Shown: positions 1 to 7,466 of the stretch, in pieces | Layout: the number at the start of each line of letters is the position of its first letter | How positions within the stretch are numbered: position 1 is the stretch's first letter | Origin: Giesbergeria sp. | GTDB lineage: Bacteria > Pseudomonadota > Gammaproteobacteria > Burkholderiales > Burkholderiaceae_C | Assembly (NCBI RefSeq): GCF_028686475.1 | Contig: NZ_JAQUCA010000019.1 | Span: 1 to 64,000, forward strand | Direction: 5' to 3' | DNA: 64,000 bases | Program-made: the position numbers and the translations under genes | The notes under the pieces: generated by a model | The model's database searches: none | What the model was told of the DNA's origin: nothing | The model's input: the letters and a program-made list of their open reading frames with translations, nothing else

Positions 1-125
1 ACTCATGGAGTGACCATTTTTTACAAGATTGTCACTTTTGCATGAACGACAGAGATAAACAATTTTTTCTTCAATCATTAAATTTCTTAAAATAATTAAT
101 CATTGGTAATTTTACCACTACCAAA

Positions 126-362
126 ATGACATTGGCAACGCGGTTAGAGCAATGGGCGGATGAGTCGGAGCAAAAGGGTTTAGAAAAAGGCCGCCAAGAA
201 GGCCAAGCGCGTAGCTTGCAACGCTTGTTGGTGGCCCGCTTTGATCCTTTGGGTGCTGCTACGCTGGCCGATGTAGAGCAGGCCAACCTCCAGCAACTAG
301 AGCTTTGGTTTGACCGTGCCATCACGGCGCGTAGCTTGCAGGAAGTGTTTGGGTTCCACTAA
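126..362 (+). pseudogene. C-terminal remnant of an Rpn/PD-(D/E)XK transposase-like nuclease
   Basis: This 78-codon frame resembles only the tail of Rpn-family (recombination-promoting nuclease, transposase_31) proteins. It has the charged E-K-G-x-E-x-G-R-x-E-G stretch (about residues 16-28) followed by the L-x-R-x-F-x-P-L segment and a DUF4351-like end. Family members are roughly 250-350 residues with an N-terminal nuclease core, which is absent here. The preceding 125 bases are AT-rich and show no coding extension, so the gene is broken at its 5' side and not merely cut by the window edge. It is probably non-functional. An independently translated small protein is possible but less likely. 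Confidence 0.6.
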
Positions 363-388
363 GCACCAGCAAATGCGGTGTGGTGCTT
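361..388. terminator. inverted repeat after the Rpn remnant
   Basis: An 8-bp perfect stem (AAGCACCA at 361-368 paired with TGGTGCTT at 381-388) overlaps the stop codon of the preceding remnant. There is no clear T-run, so terminator function is a guess. The rest of 389-569 holds a short direct repeat (GACCCCCAAATC, at about 405 and 421) and the fpr leader; no gene is seen there. Confidence 0.35.
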
Positions 389-569
389 GAGAATAATTAG
401 AATCTGACCCCCAAATCTGTGACCCCCAAATCCTCCCCAAATTTTTGTCTTGCTGGCCATGCTGGCTGTCGCTGGCATAAGCAGCTAACCTGTGGTGGGA
501 AGCAACGTGGGAAAATGAACGGGTTTTCCCTGAAAAATGGGCCTCTGCTTCCTTACTTTTTTATCCACC

Positions 570-1343
570 ATGAGCGCTTTTCTCGAAGAACGTGTGCTGT
601 CGGTTCACCACTGGACAGACCGATTGTTTAGCTTCACCACCACCCGTGACACCGCATTGCGGTTCTCTAACGGCCACTTCACCATGATTGGCTTGCGCGT
701 GGACGGCAAACCGCTGCTGCGTGCCTACTCGATTGCCAGCCCGAACTACGAGGAGCATCTGGAGTTTTTGTCGATTAAAGTAGAAGATGGCCCGCTGACG
801 TCCAAGCTGCAACATATCCAAGTGGGTGACACCATCATCGTCGGCAAAAAGCCCACCGGCACCTTGCTGATTGACTACCTGCTGCCCGGCAAAAACCTGT
901 ATTTAATTGGCACCGGCACCGGCTTGGCGCCGTGGTTGGCCGTAGCGCGTGACCCCGAAACCTACGAGCGCTTTGACAAAGTAGTGGTGGTGCATGGCGT
1001 GCGCCAAGTGCAAGAGTTGGCCTACCAAGAGCTGTTTGAGAAAGAGCTGTTTGAGCATGAGTTCTTGGGCGAAATCGTTCAAGACAAGCTGATTTACTAC
1101 CCCACCGTCACGCGCGAGCCATTCCGCAACCAAGGCCGCATCACCGATTTGATTAACCACGGTACCTTCCCGCAAAACATCGGGCTGCCCGCCCTCAACC
1201 CCGAGACCGACCGCGTGATGCTGTGCGGCAGCCCCGCCATGCTGGCCGACCTGAAAGAGATGATGGAGCAGCGCGGCTTTAAGGAAGGCAACACCACCAC
1301 GCCGGGCGACTTTGTGATTGAGCGTGCCTTCGTCGAGAAATAA
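570..1343 (+). CDS. fpr: ferredoxin-NADP(+) reductase
   Basis: A cytoplasmic FAD enzyme that moves electrons between NADPH and ferredoxin or flavodoxin. The 257 residues match the bacterial Fpr length. The FAD-binding motif RAYSIAS lies near residue 57, the pyridine-nucleotide motif GTGTGLAP near 113, and CGSP near 216. The C-terminus is the short IERAFVEK ending of the proteobacterial Fpr subclass. The ATG at 570 is chosen because the encoded MSAFLEERV matches the family N-terminus; upstream in-frame codons would add a hydrophobic, unrelated stretch. No strong Shine-Dalgarno is visible. It stands alone, convergent with corA. Confidence 0.9.
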   Translation: MSAFLEERVLSVHHWTDRLFSFTTTRDTALRFSNGHFTMIGLRVDGKPLLRAYSIASPNYEEHLEFLSIKVEDGPLTSKLQHIQVGDTIIVGKKPTGTLLIDYLLPGKNLYLIGTGTGLAPWLAVARDPETYERFDKVVVVHGVRQVQELAYQELFEKELFEHEFLGEIVQDKLIYYPTVTREPFRNQGRITDLINHGTFPQNIGLPALNPETDRVMLCGSPAMLADLKEMMEQRGFKEGNTTTPGDFVIERAFVEK

Positions 1344-1376
1344 AGCGCCCTTGGCAAAACGCCTAGCGCAGTCGGT

Positions 1377-2363
1377 TTATTTGAGCCAGCCGCGTTTGCG
1401 AAAGTACCACATCGGCACCAAGGCGCTGGCTACCATCAGTGCCAGCGCGTAGGGGTAGCCCCATTTTTGCGAGAGTTCGGGCATGTACTGAAAGTTCATG
1501 CCATAGACGCTGGCAATCAAGGTGGGCGGCAGCAAGGCCACGCTGGCCACCGAGAACATTTTGATGATTTTGTTCTGGTTGATGTTGATGAAGCCGACCG
1601 TGGCATCCATCAAGAAGTTGATTTTGTCGAACAAAAACGCGGTGTGGCTGTCAAGCGAGTCAATGTCGCGCAAAATTTGCCGCGCATCTTCAAACTGCTC
1701 GGCATTGAGCATTTTGCTACGCATCATAAAACTGACGGCGCGGCGCGTGTCCATCACGTTGCGCCGAATGCGGCCATTCAAGTCTTCTTGCCGGGCGATG
1801 GCCGATAGCACTTCGCTGGCACGGGCATCCGTCACATTGCCCGAGAGCACTTGGCTGCTGACCTTCTCTAAATCGTCGTAGATGCCTTCTAGGGTGTCGG
1901 CAGAGTATTCGGCATCGGTATCAAACAGGCGCAACAATACTTCGCGTGCGTCTTCAATCAGGCCGGTGGCGCGGCGCGCGCGCAAGCGCAGCAGACGAAA
2001 CACCGGAATATCCTCTTCGTGGATAGAAAACAGCACGCCCTTGCTACGCAAATCGGGGTTGATGAGGTTGAGGATAAAAGCCACGCGCACCGAGCGCGAG
2101 TCTTCCTCGTCATCAATCAAAAAGTCACTGCGGATGTGCAGCTCGCCGTTGTCTTCTTCGTAAAAACGGGCCGATTCTTCGATGTCTTCGTCCATCGCGT
2201 CTTCAGGGATGGACAGGCCGTAATGTTGTTTGACCCAGCGTTTTTCGTCCAAGGTGGGCGATTGCAAATCGACCCAAATGGGCTTGAAGTGCGATAGGTC
2301 TTCTAGGGCTTCGATTTCTTGCTGTACGAGGCGCCCATTGGCAAGCGTGAAAATATTGAGCAT
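1377..2363 (-). CDS. corA: CorA-family magnesium/cobalt transporter
   Basis: An inner-membrane homopentameric channel for divalent cations. The 328 residues comprise a long acidic cytoplasmic N-terminal domain (about 1-265) with predicted long helices, then two C-terminal membrane segments. The signature YGMNF sits at the end of the first membrane helix and is followed by a short loop, a second helix and a basic RKRGWLK tail. This is the standard CorA architecture and length. The gene is monocistronic and converges with fpr. Confidence 0.92.
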   Translation of the reverse strand: MLNIFTLANGRLVQQEIEALEDLSHFKPIWVDLQSPTLDEKRWVKQHYGLSIPEDAMDEDIEESARFYEEDNGELHIRSDFLIDDEEDSRSVRVAFILNLINPDLRSKGVLFSIHEEDIPVFRLLRLRARRATGLIEDAREVLLRLFDTDAEYSADTLEGIYDDLEKVSSQVLSGNVTDARASEVLSAIARQEDLNGRIRRNVMDTRRAVSFMMRSKMLNAEQFEDARQILRDIDSLDSHTAFLFDKINFLMDATVGFININQNKIIKMFSVASVALLPPTLIASVYGMNFQYMPELSQKWGYPYALALMVASALVPMWYFRKRGWLK

Positions 2364-2408
2364 GGCTCGCTCCCAGGGATGGCAGGCTGGCGGGGGATGG
2401 CGGGGGGC

Positions 2409-2445
2409 GCTTTCAGCCCCGGCAGCTGGCCTGAGAGCTGAAAGC
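2409..2445. repeat. inverted repeat between the UDG-like gene and corA
   Basis: Arms GCTTTCAG (2409-2416) and CTGAAAGC (2438-2445) are perfect complements around a 21-base GC-rich loop. It lies downstream of the tsaB-rimI-UDG operon and upstream of corA, both on the minus strand. It could end the first transcript or shape the corA leader. There is no T-run, so function is unassigned. Confidence 0.35.
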
Positions 2446-2546
2446 TACCGACTCGGGTAGGTTTCCATGAAAAATTTCGGCGAAGTAAAACTAAAACGCG
2501 GGAAAACCCGATTATGGCACTGCACTGTGTCGTGGGTATGACGGCG

Positions 2547-3320
2547 CTATGCTTGGCGGGCGGCTTGCACGAGGGCAAGGGCGCGGCATAAATCAGCCCA
2601 AGCAGCGGCTTTGTATTTGCCGTGGCGTAGCAGATAAGGGGCTTCGTAGGTCACGATGGCCGGATAGGGGCCGATGTGGTGTGGCAAGGCGCGCAGTTGG
2701 CCCAGTGGCTCTTGGCGATTGAGTACGGTACGGGCGGCCAAGCGCCCCATCAGCAGCACCATGCTGGGTTGTACCTGCTCTAGGTAGGCAGGCAACACCG
2801 ATTGGGGTGGGGTTTGCAGGGCGCTGGTAAAACTGCTGTTCAACCCTACACCACAAAAGAATACCTGTGCTGGCGGCTGGTGCAGTTGCAGCGCTTGTAG
2901 CATGTTGTGCAGCAGGGTGCCCGCTTCGTCGGCCAGCAGCGGGTTGGTGTCTGGTTCGCCTTCGGCCACCAGCAACCAAACCGGCCCCTTGTTGGCGTTG
3001 TCGGTGCTGCTGGTGCTGCTGGTGTTTGGGTAAAGCCGTTGTGGTGGGTGCAGTACCGGCTGTGGCAATGCGTGCCCACTGTGGGGTTGGGGTACGGCGG
3101 CAGGCACGGGGGCCACCGTGGCGGGTGCTTGGGCTGTCGGTGGGCGCGCTGCTGCTACTGCCACTGCTGCCACTGCTGCGGTCCGTGGTGGTGTGCTGGC
3201 TACGGGTGCTGGCATCAGCGGCGCATGGTGGGTATGGCTGATGGCGGGGGCGGGCGACCACACTTGCACGCCCATTTCTTGCAGCATGGCACGTTGGCGG
3301 GCATCTAAATGCAGGCTCAT
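2547..3320 (-). CDS. uracil-DNA glycosylase superfamily-like protein
   Basis: The C-terminal half (about residues 115-257) resembles family-4 type uracil-DNA glycosylase folds. It has a MGRLAARTVL segment, a QLRALPH stretch and a terminal TYEAPYLLR...K..AW.DL pattern like the family's TYHPAYLL motif. The N-terminal about 110 residues are low-complexity Ala/Pro/His/Gln-rich sequence. The usual N-terminal active-site GE-x-P-G-x-x-E motif reads GEPDTNPLLADE, and no cluster of four iron-sulphur cysteines is visible, so catalysis is doubtful. Its start overlaps the rimI stop (ATGA), making it the third gene of tsaB-rimI-UDG, an order I recall from other Burkholderiales. Confidence 0.7.
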   Translation of the reverse strand: MSLHLDARQRAMLQEMGVQVWSPAPAISHTHHAPLMPAPVASTPPRTAAVAAVAVAAARPPTAQAPATVAPVPAAVPQPHSGHALPQPVLHPPQRLYPNTSSTSSTDNANKGPVWLLVAEGEPDTNPLLADEAGTLLHNMLQALQLHQPPAQVFFCGVGLNSSFTSALQTPPQSVLPAYLEQVQPSMVLLMGRLAARTVLNRQEPLGQLRALPHHIGPYPAIVTYEAPYLLRHGKYKAAAWADLCRALALVQAARQA

Positions 3321-3823
3321 AAAGGCACGCTCATGACGATGGCATCTTCGCGCATTCCATCGGCGGCGGGGTAGTAGCGTTTGCGCTCACCTACATGCCG
3401 AAAGCCGTAGCGCTCGTAAATTTGGCGCGCGCGCAAGTTGCTGACGCGCACTTCCAGCCACAGCCATTGGGCTTTTTGGCCGCGCGCCCACAGTGCCAGT
3501 GCATCCAGCAGCAAACGCGCCCAGCCTTGGCCTTGAAACTCTGGCGCTACGGTCAGGTTGAGCAGGTGGGCCTCATCCACGCCCGGCATCGCCACAAAAT
3601 AGCCCAGCAGCTCAGGGCCACCTTTGAGCAGTTGAATTTGGTAGCCGCTGGCCAGCGCATCGGTAAAGTTGCCGCGTGTCCACGGATGCGAGTAGGCACG
3701 TTGCTCAATCGCCAATAGGGCGTCTAAATCGTTGATGCTTAAAGCTTGTAGGCGCACCTCGGGTTGAAAGACTGTGCCATTGCTATGGCTATCGGAGGCA
3801 AGGGGGGAGATTTGAGCGCTCAT
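3317..3823 (-). CDS. rimI: ribosomal protein S18-alanine N-acetyltransferase
   Basis: A GNAT acetyltransferase that acetylates the N-terminal alanine of ribosomal protein S18. The 168 residues carry the GNAT acetyl-CoA loop QGQGWARLLLDAL, the preceding LLNLTVAPEFQ strand, and the RimI-type EVRVSNLRARQIYERYGF and ER-x-x-YYPA motifs. The ATG at 3823 overlaps the tsaB stop as ATGA and starts a protein with the correct family N-terminus; a longer open frame upstream is only the overlap with tsaB. Translational coupling within tsaB-rimI-UDG is likely. Confidence 0.9.
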   Translation of the reverse strand: MSAQISPLASDSHSNGTVFQPEVRLQALSINDLDALLAIEQRAYSHPWTRGNFTDALASGYQIQLLKGGPELLGYFVAMPGVDEAHLLNLTVAPEFQGQGWARLLLDALALWARGQKAQWLWLEVRVSNLRARQIYERYGFRHVGERKRYYPAADGMREDAIVMSVPL

Positions 3824-4521
3824 GGTTGTTGCAGGGCGGCCCGTTCGGCTTCGCGTTCGGCGGTGGTTTTGGCGACTTTGTCGCGCACATAGCGCGGTAG
3901 GGCTTGGTCTGCGGGCGCGGCCGCTCCGGCGGCCAGCAGGGCCGGGGCCAAACGCAGCAAAGCGCTGGCGCTGGGCCAAGCCTGCACATGCTGGGCATGT
4001 GCCGCCAAGCGTGAGCCATAGGCCGCTTGGGCATTGCCCGCCACCGTCCAGCCCTCGGGTACGGGTAGGGCTTCGGGGTAGCACAAACCAAAATCAGCTG
4101 GAGTCTGCCAGAGGCCGTCCTGCCATTGGTAGAGGCCGTGGTACACCTCGTTCATGCGGGCATCTAGGGTAGCCACGATGTGGGTACAGCCATGTTGCTG
4201 GCGGGCTTCTTCGGCCACGGCCATCAGGGTATCCACAGGCAAGACCGGCAGGCCACGCCCAGCACCTGCCCCCAAGGCCAGCCCTTGGGCAATGGCGCAA
4301 GCGGTCCGCAGGCCGGTAAAAGAGCCGGGGCCACGGCCAAACACGATGGCATCGAGTTGTTCTAAGGCCAATTCTGCCTGGGCCAGCAGTTGTTGGATGG
4401 CTGGAATCAGGGTGGCGGAAGATTGGGCCGCGCCGGGGCCACGGTAGTCCCACTGGGCTGGGCCACGCGCCACGGCGATGGAGAGGGTATCGGTGCTGGT
4501 GTCAAAGGCGAGCAGGTTCAT
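3820..4521 (-). CDS. tsaB: tRNA threonylcarbamoyladenosine (t6A) biosynthesis protein TsaB
   Basis: A non-catalytic partner of TsaD in making t6A37 of ANN-decoding tRNAs. The 233 residues start with MNLLAFDTSTDTLS, the ASKHA-fold phosphate-1 signature. They continue with the conserved GRGPGSFTGLR motif near residue 70 and the DARMNEVY segment near 120. The ATG at 4521 is chosen for that N-terminus; sequence further upstream is non-coding and contains the amtB terminator. It is first in an overlapping operon with rimI and the UDG-like gene. Confidence 0.93.
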   Translation of the reverse strand: MNLLAFDTSTDTLSIAVARGPAQWDYRGPGAAQSSATLIPAIQQLLAQAELALEQLDAIVFGRGPGSFTGLRTACAIAQGLALGAGAGRGLPVLPVDTLMAVAEEARQQHGCTHIVATLDARMNEVYHGLYQWQDGLWQTPADFGLCYPEALPVPEGWTVAGNAQAAYGSRLAAHAQHVQAWPSASALLRLAPALLAAGAAAPADQALPRYVRDKVAKTTAEREAERAALQQP

Positions 4522-4555
4522 AGGACTGCATTTTGACGTGCTGTCTGGCGGCCAT

Positions 4556-4580
4556 AAAAAAACCCGCCGGCGGGGCGGGT
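4556..4580 (-). terminator. Rho-independent terminator of the porin-glnK-amtB operon
   Basis: On the minus strand a 7-bp GC stem (ACCCGCC / GGCGGGT) is followed directly by seven T residues. It lies about 100 bases beyond the amtB stop and just before tsaB, so it insulates the two minus-strand transcripts. Confidence 0.8.
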
Positions 4581-4677
4581 AAAGTGGCCCATCACAGGCC
4601 AGAGGAGTCCGTCGCAAAACAGGGAAACAAGACCCCAGCGGTGGCACCACCAGACACCACCGCTGGGCCGGGGCGGC

Positions 4678-6111
4678 TTAGCGGGTGTAAGCCGTCTCGC
4701 CGTGCGAGGTGATGTCCAAGCCTTCGCGTTCGGCTTCTTCCGAGACCCGCAAGCCCACCAGCACATCAGCAATTTTGTAGGCGATGAACGACACCACAGC
4801 CGACCAGACGATGGTCAACAGTACGCCTTCCGTTTGCACCCACAGTTGGTGCCCCATCGAAAAGGTGTCGGGGGTCAGGCCACCGGTACCGCCTAAACTT
4901 TGTGCAGCAAATACGGCGGTGAGCAACGCACCAACGATGCCGCCCAAGCCGTGTACGCCAAACACATCAAAGGCATCATCCACACCCAGCAGGCGTTTCA
5001 GGCCACCCACACCCCAGACGCAAATGGGGGCAGCAATCAAACCCATGACGATGGCACCCATTGGGCCAACAAAGCCAGCCGCTGGCGTGATGCAGACCAA
5101 ACCGGCCACCGCACCCGAGGCCGCACCCAGCATGGAGGCTTTGCCTTTGTGCAGGGCTTCGGTAGCCAACCAAGCCAAGGTAGCGGCCCCCGTGGCCAGC
5201 ACGGTGTTGATAAAGGCCAGACCAGCAGCACCGTTGGCCGCACCAGCAGAGCCAGCGTTAAAACCAAACCAGCCTACCCACAGCAGGGAAGCGCCTACCA
5301 TCGTCAATGTCAGGCTGTGCGGGGTCAGGGCTTCTCTGCCGTAGCCAATGCGCTTGCCGACCATGTAGGCACCGACCAAACCGGCAATACCCGCGTTGAT
5401 ATGCACCACGGTGCCACCCGCAAAGTCCAGTGCGCCATCTTTGGCCAAGAAACCACCGCCCCAGACCATGTGCGCCACGGGCAGGTAGCTGAAGGTAAAC
5501 CACAGCACAGCAAAAATCAGTACGGCAGAGAATTTGATGCGCTCGGCAAAAGCACCCACGATCAGCGCTACCGTGATGGCGGCGAAAGTACCTTGGAAGG
5601 CGATGAACACATATTCAGGGATGGTGGGTAACAGGCCAGAGAGCGTGTCTGGGGCAATGCCCTTGAGGAACAGCTTATCTAGCGCACCAATGAACAGCCC
5701 ATCGCCGGTAAAGGCCAGCGTGTAGCCATACAAAGGCCAGAGCACGCTGATCAAGGCAAAAATGACAAACACTTGGGCCAGCACCGACAGCATGTTTTTC
5801 GAGCGGGCCAAACCGCCATAAAACAGTGCCAAGCCGGGAATAATCATCAAAATCACCAACAGCGTCGAGGTCAACATCCAAGCGGTATCGCCGGAGTTGA
5901 GCGTGGGCGCTGGTGCAGCTGCTGGAGCAGCTTCGGGGGCCGCAGCGACTGCCGGGGCCGGTGCAGCAGGGGCCACAGCATCGGGCGCTGTTGCCGGGGC
6001 GGCCAGCACGGCGGCAGCAGACTCTGGGGCGGCAGGGGTTTGGGCCGTGGCGGGCAGGGTACTGGCCAGCAGGCCCACACCCAGCAAAACGGAGGCAAGA
6101 AGTTTTTTCAT
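4678..6111 (-). CDS. amtB: ammonium transporter AmtB with long exported N-terminal extension
   Basis: An inner-membrane trimeric ammonium channel. The 477 residues begin with a cleavable-looking signal peptide (to about residue 24, ending ATAQ). An about 45-residue Ala/Pro-rich linker follows, and then the eleven-helix Amt core starting near GDTAWMLTST. Core motifs are visible: GLALFYGGL, HINAGIAGLVGAYM and DDAFDVFGVHGLGGIVG. Classical AmtB has little or no linker, so the linker accounts for the extra length. It follows glnK by 30 bases; GlnK blocks the channel when nitrogen is plentiful. Expression is likely from the sigma-54/NtrC promoter upstream of the porin gene. Confidence 0.95.
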   Translation of the reverse strand: MKKLLASVLLGVGLLASTLPATAQTPAAPESAAAVLAAPATAPDAVAPAAPAPAVAAAPEAAPAAAPAPTLNSGDTAWMLTSTLLVILMIIPGLALFYGGLARSKNMLSVLAQVFVIFALISVLWPLYGYTLAFTGDGLFIGALDKLFLKGIAPDTLSGLLPTIPEYVFIAFQGTFAAITVALIVGAFAERIKFSAVLIFAVLWFTFSYLPVAHMVWGGGFLAKDGALDFAGGTVVHINAGIAGLVGAYMVGKRIGYGREALTPHSLTLTMVGASLLWVGWFGFNAGSAGAANGAAGLAFINTVLATGAATLAWLATEALHKGKASMLGAASGAVAGLVCITPAAGFVGPMGAIVMGLIAAPICVWGVGGLKRLLGVDDAFDVFGVHGLGGIVGALLTAVFAAQSLGGTGGLTPDTFSMGHQLWVQTEGVLLTIVWSAVVSFIAYKIADVLVGLRVSEEAEREGLDITSHGETAYTR

Positions 6112-6141
6112 GGCGATCTCTCTCGCAAGGGTGGGGTGGCC

Positions 6142-6483
<342 letters not shown>

Positions 6484-6495
6484 TCATTCCTCCAG

Positions 6496-6518
6496 AAAAA
6501 GGGGCACCACCAGTGCCC
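6496..6518 (-). terminator. intercistronic terminator/attenuator between porin gene and glnK
   Basis: On the minus strand, stem GGGCAC / GTGCCC with a 5-base loop is followed by CTTTTT and then the glnK ribosome-binding site. It would let most transcripts stop after the porin gene and some read through to glnK-amtB, or act as an RNA stabilising end. Confidence 0.6.
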
Positions 6519-6534
6519 GCTGTGGGTTGTAGGC

Positions 6535-7263
6535 TTAGAGGGTTTTGGTCAGGGTCAGCAGCAAGCGCGACTTGTTCACATCACCAAAATAGGCTTTCTT
6601 GTTGGCCCCGACGATGGCGGCACTCAAGGACAAACCGCTGCCCAAATCGTAGGCACCGCCCACGCTGTAATCGACATAATTGGGTACGCCCAAATCTTTG
6701 ATGTCGCTAGAGAAGCGGGTGTAACCCACTGCCGCCTTGAGCGTGACGCTGGGGGCCACTTCTTTGGCAAAGGCCAAGTTCAGGTAGCCGGTGTTGCGGC
6801 CCCGGCTGCCCGAGGTTTTGGCACCCGCCCAGCCAAAGTAATCTTTGGACACGGTATGCGAGTATTTGGCCGTCACGGGGCCGTAGGTGGCGGCACCGTA
6901 GAGTTCTAGCGTGTTGCCCACACTGTTGCCGGGGTACAAATAGGCCAAGGCCCCTACGTCCCAATCCAAGTCGGCAGCTTTGAATTTGTAGCCGCCATAC
7001 ACATCCATTTCTAGCGAGTTGCCATTGAGCCAGTCCACGCTAGAGTTCCAGTTGCCCACATACCAGCCCGACTCGCCAAAGGCGTAGTCAAAACCCCCTT
7101 GCAGCGCTGGCTTAACGTCCTTGCTGCGGCTGGCATCTTGGTCTTGACCACGAAACTTGTAGTTGCTGGTCAGGCTCAGGTTGCCCGTGACTTGGGCGCT
7201 GGCCAACAGGGGCAGCGCACAGGCCAAAGCGACACCAAGGGTTTTGAGGGATGCTGCAATCAT
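6535..7263 (-). CDS. TorF-family putative outer-membrane porin (Gcw_chp / TIGR02001)
   Basis: A 242-residue exported beta-barrel protein. A signal peptide ends at LLASAQ, and the mature part starts VTGNLSLTSNYKFRGQDQ, the conserved TorF start. Alternating short amphipathic strands end in the LLLTLTKTL terminal strand. The ATG at 7263 follows a GGACGA ribosome-binding site, while upstream in-frame codons lack a signal. Members of this family often precede glnK-amtB in betaproteobacteria. A role in outer-membrane passage of ammonium or small nitrogen compounds is an inference from context, supported here by the sigma-54 promoter. Confidence 0.8.
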   Translation of the reverse strand: MIAASLKTLGVALACALPLLASAQVTGNLSLTSNYKFRGQDQDASRSKDVKPALQGGFDYAFGESGWYVGNWNSSVDWLNGNSLEMDVYGGYKFKAADLDWDVGALAYLYPGNSVGNTLELYGAATYGPVTAKYSHTVSKDYFGWAGAKTSGSRGRNTGYLNLAFAKEVAPSVTLKAAVGYTRFSSDIKDLGVPNYVDYSVGGAYDLGSGLSLSAAIVGANKKAYFGDVNKSRLLLTLTKTL

Positions 7264-7312
7264 GATTCGTCCTGTGGTAGTAGAGATAGTGGAATGGGTT
7301 TTGTAGGCTTTA

Positions 7313-7328
7313 AGCACAGAGCGTGCCA
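7313..7328 (-). promoter_or_regulatory. sigma-54 promoter of the porin-glnK-amtB operon
   Basis: On the minus strand the sequence TGGCACGCTCTGTGCT matches the sigma-54 consensus TGGCACG-N4-TTGCW at all but one defined position, with GG and GC at the -24/-12 spacing. The predicted start is about 7301, leaving a leader of roughly 38 bases to the porin ATG. Confidence 0.8.
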
Positions 7329-7379
7329 ACTTTTCTAGCCCGCCTGCCTTTACAGTAGAGGCAGCGCTGGGTGCTTAGT

Positions 7380-7400
7380 GATGCACTGTTTTGGTGCATC
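7380..7400. promoter_or_regulatory. NtrC enhancer site
   Basis: The perfect 7-bp inverted repeat GATGCAC-N7-GTGCATC contains GCAC-N7-GTGC, the NtrC recognition pattern. It lies 52-72 bases upstream of the sigma-54 promoter, a usual enhancer distance. It also sits in the comM leader on the other strand. A further palindrome (TTGCA-TTAG-TGCAA) lies in the first codons of comM at about 7474-7487. Confidence 0.75.
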
Positions 7401-7466
7401 GAGGGATGGATGGCTCTGGAGGGCCAGCATCTGGCCTTCTTGCACCTATCTGGGGAGAAAACACGA

